In this document: positions 18,124-27,126 of the stretch, piece by piece
Position numbering within the stretch: the first letter of the stretch is position 1
How the letters are laid out: each line of letters starts with the position of its first letter
From: Limosilactobacillus portuensis
GTDB lineage: Bacteria; Bacillota; Bacilli; Lactobacillales; Lactobacillaceae
Assembly (NCBI RefSeq): GCF_014838735.1
Contig: NZ_JABUXQ010000012.1
Coordinates: 1-63,529, forward strand
Length of the DNA stretch: 63,529 bases
Direction: 5' to 3'
Position numbers and translations under genes: made by a program
Notes under the pieces: model-generated
What the model saw: the letters and a program-made list of their open reading frames with translations, nothing else
What the model was told of the DNA's origin: nothing
Databases searched by the model: none

Positions 18124-20784
18124 ATGGCAAAGCAACTATTATTAATTGATGGTAACAGCATTGTTTTTCGGGCATTTTTTGCGATGCACAACCAGATTGA
18201 TAAATTTACTAACAAGGACGGTCTGCACACGGCAGCTATTTATGGCTTCAAATTAATGCTTGATCATGTTTTAGCAAATTTTCATCCAGATGCAGCATTA
18301 GTCGCTTTTGATGCTGGTAAGGTTACTTTTCGAACCAAAATGTATGGCGACTATAAGGGTGGCCGGAGTAAGACTCCCGAAGAATTAACCGAGCAACTTC
18401 CGTATGTCCGTGAACTAGTAAAAGATTCTGGATTACATAGTTATGAATTAAAGGGCTATGAGGCTGATGATATTATCGGAACCCTCGCTAAGGAAGGCGA
18501 TGATGCCGGTTATGAGACGTTAATCGTTACAGGTGACCGTGACTTAACCCAACTCGCCAGTGAACATACTACGGTAGCAGTTACCCATAAGGGAGTTACT
18601 GATACTGAACATTATACGCCAGAACATGTTCAAGAAAAACTTGGGATCACACCGGCTCAGATTATCGATATGAAAGCTTTAATGGGTGATACTTCTGATA
18701 ATTATCCTGGAGTTACCAAAATTGGGGAAAAGACCGCAATTAAGCTTGTAAAACAGTTTGGTTCTGTCGAAGGTATTTATGAAAATATTGATAAATTGAA
18801 AAAGAGCAAGATGAAAGAACACCTAATTGAAGAGGAAAAGGTTGCTCGACAGTGTAAGACGTTAGCCACAATTTTGCGTGACGCACCGGTTGAAATTAAG
18901 CTAACAGATCTTGAATATAAGGGCCCGCAAACAGAAAAACTAATTGATTTCTACCAGAAGATGGATTTTCAGTCATTCTTGAAGAAAATGGCTGTTTCAC
19001 CAGATGATCAGGACACTGAAACTGCACCGATTGAGTATACAGAACTAACCGCTGATAACCTGGATCTAGTTGCTAAATTAGGTGATCGGGGAAGCTTTTA
19101 CTTAGAGATGCCGGATCCAAACTATCATACTTCACCATTTGCCGGCTTTGCGCTGGGCAACGATAAACAGTGGTTAGTAAGTCGTGATCCTGAATTGCTG
19201 AAGATTCCTGAACTCAAAAACTGGTTAACGGATTCTAAGATCAAGAAGGACGTTTTTAATGCAAAAGCACAGATTGTTGGCTTGAACCGATTAGGAATTG
19301 CTCTTGATGGAATTGATTTTGATCTTCTTCTGGCATCCTATCTTTTGAATACTAATGACAATAGCAATGATCTGGGAAAATTAGCTCATGAGCATGGATA
19401 TGATGATGTGCAAACGGATGAAGAGGTTTATGGAAAGGGAGCTAAGAGGGCAATCCCTGATGATGATCAGCTGTTCTTTCAGCACCTTGCCAATAAGGCA
19501 CGGGCAATTGAACAATTGCGCCCTCAATTATTTGAACAGTTAAAGAAAAACGAACAGTTACCTCTTTATACTGATATTGAATTGCCACTAACCCAGGTCT
19601 TAGCCAAAATGGAAATTACTGGGGTTCATGTTGACGCGCAAACGTTAAAGAATATGGGGAGCAAGTTAACTGAACGACTCACGGAGATTGAAGAACAGAT
19701 TTATCAAGAAGCTGGCGAAGAATTTAACATTAACTCTACTAAACAGCTTGGTAAAATTCTCTTTGAAAAGTTAAAGCTACCTGTTATTAAGAAAACTAAG
19801 ACAGGGTATTCAACAGCTGTTGACGTTCTCGAAAAGTTAGCTCCCCAGGCACCAATTGTGGAAAATATTCTTCAATATCGTCAGATCTCAAAGCTTCAAT
19901 CAACGTATATTAAGGGACTGCTAAAAGTTATTCATTCGAGCGATCAAAAGATCCATACCCGTTATTTACAAACATTAACCCAAACTGGACGCTTATCGTC
20001 GGTTGATCCTAATCTACAGAACATCCCAGTACGATTACCAGAAGGGCGGCTTATTCGTCAAGCATTTGTCCCGAGTCATGAAGGGTGGCAGATATTCTCT
20101 TCTGATTATTCACAGGTTGAATTACGAGTTCTCGCTCATATTACAGGTGATCATAATCTTCAGGAAGACTTTAAGAACGGTGAGGATATCCATGCCAGTA
20201 CAGCTCGCCGGATTTTTCATTTAAAGCCGGATCAAGAGATTGACCGTAATATGCGTCGGCGGGCAAAGGAAGTTAACTTTGGAATTGTTTATGGGATTAG
20301 TGATTATGGGTTAGCCCAACGAATTCACGTTAGCCGCAGTCAAGCTCACGAATTCATCCAAAATTACTTTAAAGAATTCCCAAAGGTTAAGGATTATATT
20401 CATAACACGATTGAATTTGCACGGCAAAATGGGTATGTTGAAACGATTACTCATCGTCGCCGTTACTTACCAGACATTAATGCCAAGAGCTTCAGTCGGC
20501 GTTCATTTGCTGAACGAACCGCAATGAATACGCCAATTCAGGGAAGCGCTGCGGATATCATTAAAATTGCAATGATTAAGATGCAAGATGAATTAGAAAA
20601 GCGTCAGTTAAAGGCTAAGATGCTTCTCCAAATCCATGACGAATTGGTTTTCGAAGCGCCAAAAGAAGAGATTCCAGTATTGAGTAAACTGGTTCCTGAT
20701 GTAATGGATTCAGCGGTTAAACTTTCTGTTCCGTTAAAGGTCGATAGTAAATATGGTGACACGTGGTATGATCTAAAGAAATAA
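18124..20784 (+). CDS. polA: DNA polymerase I
   Basis: An 886-residue repair and Okazaki-fragment polymerase. The N-terminal 5'-3' exonuclease (about 1-290) has GYEADDIIGT and GDTSDNYPGV. The central proofreading-like domain (about 310-470) has lost the DxE metal-binding motif (YLEMPDPN at that place), so it should lack 3'-5' exonuclease activity, as in Bacillus Pol I. Polymerase motifs are A (DYSQVELRVLAHI), B (RRRAKEVNFGIVYG) and C (IHDELVFE). It starts the polA-mutM-coaE-nrdR-dnaB-dnaI run. The ATG at 18124 follows AAGGAGCGG. Confidence 0.97.
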   Translation: MAKQLLLIDGNSIVFRAFFAMHNQIDKFTNKDGLHTAAIYGFKLMLDHVLANFHPDAALVAFDAGKVTFRTKMYGDYKGGRSKTPEELTEQLPYVRELVKDSGLHSYELKGYEADDIIGTLAKEGDDAGYETLIVTGDRDLTQLASEHTTVAVTHKGVTDTEHYTPEHVQEKLGITPAQIIDMKALMGDTSDNYPGVTKIGEKTAIKLVKQFGSVEGIYENIDKLKKSKMKEHLIEEEKVARQCKTLATILRDAPVEIKLTDLEYKGPQTEKLIDFYQKMDFQSFLKKMAVSPDDQDTETAPIEYTELTADNLDLVAKLGDRGSFYLEMPDPNYHTSPFAGFALGNDKQWLVSRDPELLKIPELKNWLTDSKIKKDVFNAKAQIVGLNRLGIALDGIDFDLLLASYLLNTNDNSNDLGKLAHEHGYDDVQTDEEVYGKGAKRAIPDDDQLFFQHLANKARAIEQLRPQLFEQLKKNEQLPLYTDIELPLTQVLAKMEITGVHVDAQTLKNMGSKLTERLTEIEEQIYQEAGEEFNINSTKQLGKILFEKLKLPVIKKTKTGYSTAVDVLEKLAPQAPIVENILQYRQISKLQSTYIKGLLKVIHSSDQKIHTRYLQTLTQTGRLSSVDPNLQNIPVRLPEGRLIRQAFVPSHEGWQIFSSDYSQVELRVLAHITGDHNLQEDFKNGEDIHASTARRIFHLKPDQEIDRNMRRRAKEVNFGIVYGISDYGLAQRIHVSRSQAHEFIQNYFKEFPKVKDYIHNTIEFARQNGYVETITHRRRYLPDINAKSFSRRSFAERTAMNTPIQGSAADIIKIAMIKMQDELEKRQLKAKMLLQIHDELVFEAPKEEIPVLSKLVPDVMDSAVKLSVPLKVDSKYGDTWYDLKK

Positions 20785-20802
20785 TTTGAGGAGGAAGGAT
20801 AG

Positions 20803-21645
20803 ATGCCGGAATTACCAGAAGTTGAAACGGTCCGTCGGGGATTATTAAAGATTGCTGCAGGGCGAAAAATCAATGGGATTGATGTTCATTATGGTAAGAC
20901 AATTACTAATGATGTTGAACAGTTTAGGCAGTCGCTGATTGGACAAACAATCGAAACTGTTGACCGTCGTGGCAAATACCTTCTTTTTCGCTTTAGTAAT
21001 CACCTAACAATGGTTTCTCACTTACGTATGGAGGGCAGTTACTATACACAGCCGGCAGGAGCTTCGGTTGATAAGCATACTCACGTTGTTTTTAAATTTA
21101 CGGATGGAACAGAACTTTGCTACCGTGATACTCGGAAATTTGGCCGAATGACACTAGTAAAAACTGGCGATGAGATGACAGTTGGCGGGTTAAAAACAAT
21201 TGGTCCAGAGCCCACTGCTACTGACTTTAAGGTTGACTACTTTAAACGAATCTTGCGACGAAGCCGTGGAAAAATAAAACCGTTTTTGCTTAATCAACGA
21301 CATGTTGCTGGATTAGGAAATATCTATGTTGATGAAGTCCTTTGGATGAGCGGGATCAATCCTGAACAGCCCGCTAACACTCTTACTGATAAGCAGATCC
21401 AGGTCCTACATGATAACATTATTCAAGAGTTATCCAGGGCAATTGAGTATAAAGGGACAACTGTTCATACGTTTAAAAATGCGTTTGGCGATGCTGGTGC
21501 ATTTCAGGAGCAGTTAAATGCATATGGTCATGGTGGAGATAACTGTCCGCGGTGTGGTACAAAAATGGTGAAAATAAAAGTTAACCAGCGCGGAACTACA
21601 TTTTGTCCACATTGTCAACCGTTATTGGAGATGAAAAATGACTAA
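20803..21645 (+). CDS. mutM: Formamidopyrimidine-DNA glycosylase
   Basis: A 280-residue bifunctional glycosylase/AP lyase for 8-oxoguanine and Fapy lesions. After Met removal the sequence begins PELPEVETVRRGL, with catalytic Pro and Glu. It has LRMEGSYY, the H2TH helix region around NIYVDEVLW and a C-terminal zinc finger (CPRCG...FCPHC). It lies 18 bases after polA and overlaps coaE by 8 bases. Confidence 0.97.
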   Translation: MPELPEVETVRRGLLKIAAGRKINGIDVHYGKTITNDVEQFRQSLIGQTIETVDRRGKYLLFRFSNHLTMVSHLRMEGSYYTQPAGASVDKHTHVVFKFTDGTELCYRDTRKFGRMTLVKTGDEMTVGGLKTIGPEPTATDFKVDYFKRILRRSRGKIKPFLLNQRHVAGLGNIYVDEVLWMSGINPEQPANTLTDKQIQVLHDNIIQELSRAIEYKGTTVHTFKNAFGDAGAFQEQLNAYGHGGDNCPRCGTKMVKIKVNQRGTTFCPHCQPLLEMKND

Positions 21646-22243
21646 GCTGATTGGATTAACTGGTGGAATTGCAACTGGTAAATCAACTGTTAGTAATTTG
21701 TTAAGGTTAAGTGTGTGTCCGGTAATTGACGCGGATCAGGTGGTTCGTCAGCTCCAAACCGCACATTCAAAGGGGCTAGAACGGTTAACAGCAGTATTCG
21801 GGAGTGGGATCTTGAATGCTGACCAAACGTTAAATCGGCAGGCGTTGGGTTCCCTTGTATTCAGTGATCAAACTAAATTAGCTAAGTTGAATATGATAAT
21901 GCAGCCATTGATTCGTGAAGAGATCTGGCAACAGGTAAAGAATTACCAAAAACAACAAATTCCGTATGTAATTTTAGATGCTCCGCTCCTATTTGAGGAA
22001 AACTATACTGATGAATGTGACCTGGTCGTGGTTGTTACTACCGATCATCAAATCCAGGTCCAACGATTAATGAAGCGGAATGGGTATTCGCAAACTGAAG
22101 CAGAGCAGAGGATTGACTCTCAGATACCATTAGCAAAGAAGAAACGATTGGCTGATATTGTAATTGATAATAACGGAAGTAAGGAAGAATTAAAACGACA
22201 AGTTGCTGGATTAATTGATCAGATGCATAATAATAAGTTATGA
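21638..22243 (+). CDS. coaE: Dephospho-CoA kinase
   Basis: A 201-residue kinase catalysing the last step of CoA synthesis. The P-loop GGIATGKST (9-17) follows MTKLIGLT; the DADQVVRQL and LDAPLLFE motifs are also typical. Its ATG overlaps the mutM stop by 8 bases, so translation is likely coupled. Confidence 0.95.
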   Translation: MTKLIGLTGGIATGKSTVSNLLRLSVCPVIDADQVVRQLQTAHSKGLERLTAVFGSGILNADQTLNRQALGSLVFSDQTKLAKLNMIMQPLIREEIWQQVKNYQKQQIPYVILDAPLLFEENYTDECDLVVVVTTDHQIQVQRLMKRNGYSQTEAEQRIDSQIPLAKKKRLADIVIDNNGSKEELKRQVAGLIDQMHNNKL

Positions 22244-22285
22244 TAAAATGAAAACTATTTAATAGTAAGCAAGGAGGAAGGCCAG

Positions 22286-22750
22286 ATGCGTTGTCCACAC
22301 TGTCATAAAAACGGTTCGCGTGTTGTTGATAGTCGGCCAAGTGAAGATGGCACTTTTATTAGACGACGTCGAGAATGCATTCACTGTGGTTTCCGTTTTA
22401 CCACTTTTGAACGGTATGAAGAGACCCCATTATTAGTGATAAAAAAAGATGGAACACGGCAAGAATTTAGTCGTCAAAAGATTTTAAACGGAATTGTTAG
22501 ATCCGCGGAAAAACGTCCTGTTAGCATGGAGCGCCTAACAAAAGTAACTGATAAGATTGAAAAAGAAGTTCGCAGCCTTGGTGAAAATGAGGTCTCCAGT
22601 CAGGTGATCGGTAAATTTGTCATGCAAGAATTGAAAGACATTGACGAAATTGCCTACATTCGTTTTGCAAGTGTTTACCGTCAGTTCAAGGATGTTGATG
22701 CGTTCATGAATGAGTTGGAATCTATGCTGAAAAATAGCGATAAGAAGTAA
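22286..22750 (+). CDS. nrdR: Transcriptional repressor NrdR
   Basis: A 154-residue repressor of ribonucleotide reductase genes that senses ATP/dATP. The N-terminal zinc ribbon (Cys3, Cys6, Cys31, Cys34) contains the conserved [16 protein letters not shown] stretch, and an ATP-cone follows (about 46-136). No NrdR box is evident in this window. The ATG at 22286 follows AAGGAGGAAGG. Confidence 0.97.
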   Translation: MRCPHCHKNGSRVVDSRPSEDGTFIRRRRECIHCGFRFTTFERYEETPLLVIKKDGTRQEFSRQKILNGIVRSAEKRPVSMERLTKVTDKIEKEVRSLGENEVSSQVIGKFVMQELKDIDEIAYIRFASVYRQFKDVDAFMNELESMLKNSDKK

Positions 22751-22767
22751 AGGGGAACGAGGCCATA

Positions 22768-24147
22768 ATGACTAAAAGCAAATCAATATTTGATCCAGGG
22801 GCTGGATATATTGTTACTGCTAGCCACCAATGGTCGAATTTTAATGAAAATGTTTTTGAACTTTTTTATCAGCCAATATTAGGGACAGCTGCATTTGCAA
22901 TGTTTCATGCCTTAAGAACACAGTTAACCGAAAAACCAGCAATTAGTGATCGGCATCTCCAATCTCAATTACTAGTTCAGCTTAACGCAGGGCTGCAGAC
23001 AGCTGAAGAAGGCATTCAACGCCTGGAAGCAACCGGGATGCTGCGGACTTTTGCTCAAACTGATCAGCTTGGCGATTTATTCGTTTATGAGCTTCAGTCA
23101 ACACTTACGCCAGCTGAGTTTATTAATGATAACCTTCTTAGTATTCTGCTGTTAGAGGCCGTTGGCGAGGCGCGTTTTAAGGAGTTGGGTGAATTTGCTA
23201 ACCGTTTTACCTTAGAAAATCATCAAGCAACATTAAAAGAAATTACCCATAACTTCTTTGATGCTTTTCATGTTGATGATCAGCGGATTACACATTTACC
23301 GACAGAGATCGCTGCTACTCGCGAAAAAATAGTTAGTGAAAAGAAACCAGAGAAAGAGGTAGCTACCGTTGATTTTGACTGGTCGACCCTAGTGCAATTG
23401 TTAAAAAGTCAGCCCATAACCGAAAAGGATCTAAGTAGTAACCGTGATTTAATAGAAGTTGAGCACCAACTCTATGGAATTGATGGGCCGACAATGGCCC
23501 GACTGATTACCAAATCAACTGATTTGACAACAAGCAAAATTCGTCCGCAGCGACTTAAACAAATTATAGCTGGGGAATACCGGGTCGATGCTAAGCAGCC
23601 GGACAAAGAAAAAGTTAGTGAAGAAAAGAGAACAACTGCATTTTCGCAGGAAGAACAACAGTTAATTGAAACATGTAAATACTATGCACCGGTGACATTT
23701 CTTCAACAGCTAAAGCAACAGATGGGTGGCTTTGTGACTTCAGGAGAACGGGCGATTATTCGGAACTTAATTCAGGAACAACAATTAGATGCAGGCGTTG
23801 TTAATATTCTTTCATGGTATGTAATTGCATCGCTTAAACGCTCAACACTTCAAGCGAATTATGTAAATGCGATTGCTAATAACTGGATGCGTGCTGGAGT
23901 GGCGACCGCTGAAGAAGCGCTTGCTCATATCCATGAGTTTAACGATCAAAAGGCGCAGAAACGTACTAGTCGTCAAACAAACTATTATCGCCAGCGAACC
24001 ACTACTGTTCGCGAAAAGATGCCAGCATGGGCTAATGAAGATGAACAGCAAATTAAGAAGTCAACACCAGAACAATTAGATCGACTTCGTCAGCGGTTAG
24101 CAAAGCGAAAAAAGTCGGGTGGTTCTGAAGGGGATGAGAGTAAATGA
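22768..24147 (+). CDS. dnaB: Replication initiation/membrane attachment protein DnaB (Firmicutes type)
   Basis: A 459-residue primosomal protein of the DnaB/DnaD family, which helps load the replicative helicase at oriC and at restart sites. It is not the helicase. The N-terminal winged-helix region includes GAGYIVTASHQWSNFN, and the C-terminal DnaD-like domain (about 305-395) is followed by a basic tail. It precedes dnaI with a 4-base ATGA overlap, matching the helicase-loading operon of Bacillus. Confidence 0.93.
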   Translation: MTKSKSIFDPGAGYIVTASHQWSNFNENVFELFYQPILGTAAFAMFHALRTQLTEKPAISDRHLQSQLLVQLNAGLQTAEEGIQRLEATGMLRTFAQTDQLGDLFVYELQSTLTPAEFINDNLLSILLLEAVGEARFKELGEFANRFTLENHQATLKEITHNFFDAFHVDDQRITHLPTEIAATREKIVSEKKPEKEVATVDFDWSTLVQLLKSQPITEKDLSSNRDLIEVEHQLYGIDGPTMARLITKSTDLTTSKIRPQRLKQIIAGEYRVDAKQPDKEKVSEEKRTTAFSQEEQQLIETCKYYAPVTFLQQLKQQMGGFVTSGERAIIRNLIQEQQLDAGVVNILSWYVIASLKRSTLQANYVNAIANNWMRAGVATAEEALAHIHEFNDQKAQKRTSRQTNYYRQRTTTVREKMPAWANEDEQQIKKSTPEQLDRLRQRLAKRKKSGGSEGDESK

Positions 24148-25082
24148 AATCGTTGAGTAAAACAATGAAAGAAATTATGAAGAGCCAGAATTTCGGTCCT
24201 GCTTACGAGCAAATGATTAGTCAGGTTCTGAATGATCCAGAAGTTGCCGCCTTCCTGAAGAATAATTCTCAAAAACTTTCACCACAAGCAGTTGAGCGAG
24301 GCGAGGCCAAGCTTTACGAATACTTTCACGAAAAACAATTGATTAATAAGGGAACGGCCACGGTAGCGCCGGGCTATTCCCCGCAATTGATTGTTAATGC
24401 GGGACAAATTGACGTAACTTATGTGCCTACCAAAAAACTGCTTGAGCAACAACGGCAAGCTCATATTAAGCAACTGGTTTCTTCAATTAATATGCCTAAG
24501 TTTATTCATGGTGCCTCCTTTGACCATTTCTATACTGAGGAACCATACCAAACAGAAACACGGAACATTGCTTTAAATGCAGCCCTTGATTTTGTTGATC
24601 AATATTCTCCAAATGAATTTCATCCCGGATTATATCTTTACGGTCGGTTTGGTGTTGGGAAGACTTATCTTTTGGGAGCAATTGCCAACGAGCTTGCCCA
24701 ACAAAAGGGTGTTGCAACAACGATGATGCATTTTCCGAGTTTTGTTGTTGAGATGCGTAATTCAATTAAGACAAATAATTTGGGCTCAAAACTTGATGCG
24801 GTAAAAAAGGCTCCAGTATTAGTGCTTGATGATATTGGTGCTGATGCAATGACCACTTGGGCCAGAGACGATATTCTTGGTGTTATCTTAGAATACCGAA
24901 TGCAAGAAGAACTTCCAACATTCTTTAGTTCAAACTTTTCAATGGATGAGCTTCAAGACCACTTGACGGTGAATGTAAAGGGAGAAGAAGAGCCGGTTAA
25001 GGCAAGTCGGATTATGGAACGGATCAAGTTCCTTTCTCGTCAATATGAAATGGCTGGGGCCAATCTTCGTGATAAAGGATAA
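24144..25082 (+). CDS. dnaI: Primosomal protein DnaI (helicase loader)
   Basis: A 312-residue AAA+ ATPase that loads DnaC helicase together with DnaB and DnaD. The N-terminal helicase-binding region (about 1-130) is followed by Walker A GRFGVGKTYL (about 167-176), Walker B VLVLDDIGAD (about 226-235) and a sensor SSNFSMDEL. Zinc-binding cysteines reported in some DnaI N-termini are absent here. The start overlaps the dnaB stop by 4 bases. Confidence 0.95.
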   Translation: MKSLSKTMKEIMKSQNFGPAYEQMISQVLNDPEVAAFLKNNSQKLSPQAVERGEAKLYEYFHEKQLINKGTATVAPGYSPQLIVNAGQIDVTYVPTKKLLEQQRQAHIKQLVSSINMPKFIHGASFDHFYTEEPYQTETRNIALNAALDFVDQYSPNEFHPGLYLYGRFGVGKTYLLGAIANELAQQKGVATTMMHFPSFVVEMRNSIKTNNLGSKLDAVKKAPVLVLDDIGADAMTTWARDDILGVILEYRMQEELPTFFSSNFSMDELQDHLTVNVKGEEEPVKASRIMERIKFLSRQYEMAGANLRDKG

Positions 25083-25101
25083 AAATATTTAATGCTATCC
25101 C

Positions 25102-25130
25102 TTGACATTGAATGATCGCTTTAGTATTCT
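25102..25130 (+). promoter_or_regulatory. Promoter of infC-rpmI-rplT
   Basis: Consensus TTGACA (25102-25107), 17-base spacer and TATTCT (25125-25130), just ahead of the L20-type leader. Confidence 0.8.
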
Positions 25131-25136
25131 AGATAA

Positions 25137-25302
25137 CGTTGAAAGAAAAAGCAGGAGCACCCGCTTCTCGCCTAGGTGATAAGGATCGCCGGGCTGACGA
25201 GTTAAATAAGAACAATAATAGTGTTGTTTATTATTAGCGGGGTGTAGAATGCACTCCGCTTTTTGCTTGATCTTTCGCTAATAAAATTGGAGGTGCGTTG
25301 CC
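25137..25302 (+). promoter_or_regulatory. Ribosomal protein L20 leader (autoregulatory attenuator)
   Basis: The leader before infC contains a CACCCGCTTCTCGCC segment, an adjacent GCC/GGC-rich pairing region and an intrinsic terminator (AGCGGGGTG at 25236-25244 with CACTCCGCT at 25252-25260, then T-run). This matches the L20 leader known upstream of infC-rpmI-rplT in Firmicutes, where L20 binds and promotes termination. It was identified by position and architecture rather than by a covariance model. Confidence 0.85.
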
Positions 25303-25827
25303 ATAGCTCAAGATATGATTGTCAATAACGGTATTCGTGCTCGTGAAGTACGGCTAATTGGTCAGGATGGCGAACAGTTAGGAATTAAGTCAAAACGCGA
25401 GGCGTTACAATTAGCTGAAGATGCTAACCTTGATTTGGTTTTGGTAGCCCCAAAGGCGCGGCCAGCTGTTGCCCGGATCATGGATTACGGAAAGTACCGT
25501 TACGAAATGCAAAAGAAAGAGCGTGAAGCTCGAAAGAAGCAAAAGACTGTAACGGTTAAGGAAATTCGGTTGAGTCCTTCAATCGATACGAATGACTTTA
25601 ATGTCAAATTGAAGCGAGTTCGTAAGTTTATTGAAAAGGGCGATAAAGTTCGTGTTTCCTTACGATTCCGTGGTCGTGCTATCACCCATAAGGATATCGG
25701 TCGTGACATGATTGAAAGAATGGCCAAAGAAACTGAGGACATTGCAACAGTTGTACAACGACCAAAGATGGAAGGGCGGAGTATTTTCTTAACTCTTGCC
25801 CCAGCTGCTGATAAAGCAAAAAACTAA
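25303..25827 (+). CDS. infC: Translation initiation factor IF-3 with probable AUA start
   Basis: IF-3 of about 174 residues. It binds the 30S subunit, blocks 50S joining and checks the start codon. The N domain includes the conserved [15 protein letters not shown] and the C domain [13 protein letters not shown]. The strong ribosome site GGAGGTG (25289-25295) is 21 bases from the first in-frame ATG (25315) but 9 bases from ATA at 25303. That start gives (M)AQDMIVNNG, like Bacillus IF-3, which uses AUU. No ATG, GTG or TTG lies in frame between the upstream stop (25282) and 25315. A non-canonical start lets IF-3 limit its own synthesis. Confidence 0.93.
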   Translation: MAQDMIVNNGIRAREVRLIGQDGEQLGIKSKREALQLAEDANLDLVLVAPKARPAVARIMDYGKYRYEMQKKEREARKKQKTVTVKEIRLSPSIDTNDFNVKLKRVRKFIEKGDKVRVSLRFRGRAITHKDIGRDMIERMAKETEDIATVVQRPKMEGRSIFLTLAPAADKAKN

Positions 25828-25852
25828 TTTAAGAAAGTAGGGAATTTTTCTT

Positions 25853-26050
25853 ATGCCAAAGATGAAGACTAACCGTGCCGCTGCAAAGCGTTTTAAGCGT
25901 ACTGCTAATGGTGGATTCAAGAGTGGTAATTCATTCACCAGTCACCGTTTCCACGGTAAGACCAAGAAGCAACGTCGTCAATTACGTGGCTTGAGCATGA
26001 TGGACAAGTCCAACGTAAAACGTTACAAGAAGTTACTCCCATTTAAGTAA
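25853..26050 (+). CDS. rpmI: 50S ribosomal protein L35
   Basis: A 65-residue very basic protein beginning [17 protein letters not shown], the family signature, and ending [10 protein letters not shown]. It lies between infC and rplT as in most Firmicutes. The ATG at 25853 follows AAGAAAGTAGGG. Confidence 0.98.
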   Translation: MPKMKTNRAAAKRFKRTANGGFKSGNSFTSHRFHGKTKKQRRQLRGLSMMDKSNVKRYKKLLPFK

Positions 26051-26091
26051 ACTTCGTTCGAAATAAGAAAAACACGTAGGAGGAATTCAAC

Positions 26092-26445
26092 ATGCGAGTT
26101 AAAGGTGGAACTGTTACGCGCGCACGTCGTAAGCGCATTATGAAATTAGCAAAGGGTTACCGTGGTTCAAAGCACCGTCTTTTTAAGACTGCTAAGGATC
26201 AAGTAATGAAGAGCTACACTTATGCTTTCCGTGACCGGAAGGTTAATAAGCGTAAGTTCCGTGAACTTTGGATTGCCCGGATTAACGCTGCTGCACGCAT
26301 GAACGATATTAGCTACAGCAAGTTAATGCATGGCTTGAAGTTAGCTAACATTGACATTAACCGGAAGATGTTAGCTGATTTGGCTGTTAACGATGCTGAA
26401 GCATTCAAGGCTATCGTTGACGAAGCAAAGAAGGCTCTTAACTAA
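26092..26445 (+). CDS. rplT: 50S ribosomal protein L20
   Basis: A 117-residue basic, helical rRNA-binding protein needed early in 50S assembly, and presumed autorepressor of this operon through the leader upstream. It begins [14 protein letters not shown], one residue shorter at the N-terminus than the common MPRVKGG form. AGGAGG precedes ATG 26092. Confidence 0.98.
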   Translation: MRVKGGTVTRARRKRIMKLAKGYRGSKHRLFKTAKDQVMKSYTYAFRDRKVNKRKFRELWIARINAAARMNDISYSKLMHGLKLANIDINRKMLADLAVNDAEAFKAIVDEAKKALN

Positions 26446-26459
26446 GAGTTCTTAAAATG

Positions 26460-26506
26460 AAGCAACGGTCATTGGTGAGTAGCCAGTGGATCGTTGCTTT
26501 TTTATT
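26460..26506 (+). terminator. Terminator after rplT
   Basis: AAGCAACG (26460-26467) pairs with CGTTGCTT (26492-26499), with additional inner TGG/CCA pairing, followed by a T-run. Confidence 0.85.
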
Positions 26507-26595
26507 TTCCCAGATTAATTAGGCCGTTAAGAGTAGCGGTTGGAAGAAACAATCGTTATAATTAGAATAATAGTAATTATTTGAGAGGTATGACT

Positions 26596-27126
26596 TTGTT
26601 AGAAGAGTTTAAACCAACATGGATGGTAGAGAGTATTTATTCAGTTTCTCCTGAACAATTAAAGGCTCATGGTATTCGTGCTGTTTTTAGTGATTTAGAC
26701 AATACTTTGATCGCTTGGAATAATCCGGAGGGAACACCGGAATTACATCAGTGGATGGCAGAACTAAAGGAAGCGGGGATCCCGTTAATTGTTATTTCAA
26801 ATAATAACAAGAAGCGAGTTGCCAAAGCTGTTGCTAATTTAAAACTACCATTCATGTCACGTTCCTTAAAACCGTTAAGCTTTGGGATTACCCGAGCTCG
26901 TAAAAAACTAGGCTTAGCTAAGAATGAGGTAGTAATGGTTGGCGATCAGCTAATGACGGATATGCTGGCTGCTCATCAAGCTGGAGTTCGGAGTATTTTG
27001 GTTAAGCCAATCGTCCAAACTGATAAGTGGACTACCAGAATGAATCGGTTGATAGAAAAGTATGTCTGGCGTGAATTGCGCCGGCATTATCCGAATTTAA
27101 AATGGCAGGAGGATTTGAATGACTGA
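26596..27126 (+). CDS. yqeG: YqeG family HAD phosphatase
   Basis: A 176-residue HAD-type phosphatase with DLDNTLI (nucleophile Asp) near residue 37, SNNNKKRV and GDQLMTDML motifs. Several in-frame starts exist. The TTG at 26596, 7 bases after GAGAGG, gives MLEEFKPTWMVESIYSV, which matches the family start; the ATG at 26590 abuts the ribosome site. It begins a conserved yqeG-yqeH-yhbY-nadD-yqeK-rsfS-yqeM operon. The biological substrate is uncertain. Confidence 0.93.
   Translation: MLEEFKPTWMVESIYSVSPEQLKAHGIRAVFSDLDNTLIAWNNPEGTPELHQWMAELKEAGIPLIVISNNNKKRVAKAVANLKLPFMSRSLKPLSFGITRARKKLGLAKNEVVMVGDQLMTDMLAAHQAGVRSILVKPIVQTDKWTTRMNRLIEKYVWRELRRHYPNLKWQEDLND

Noticed and set aside
18124-20784. 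Possible proofreading activity of PolA
   Set aside because: The metal-binding acidic motif is absent in the central domain; loss is normal for this group, so it is not reported as a novelty.
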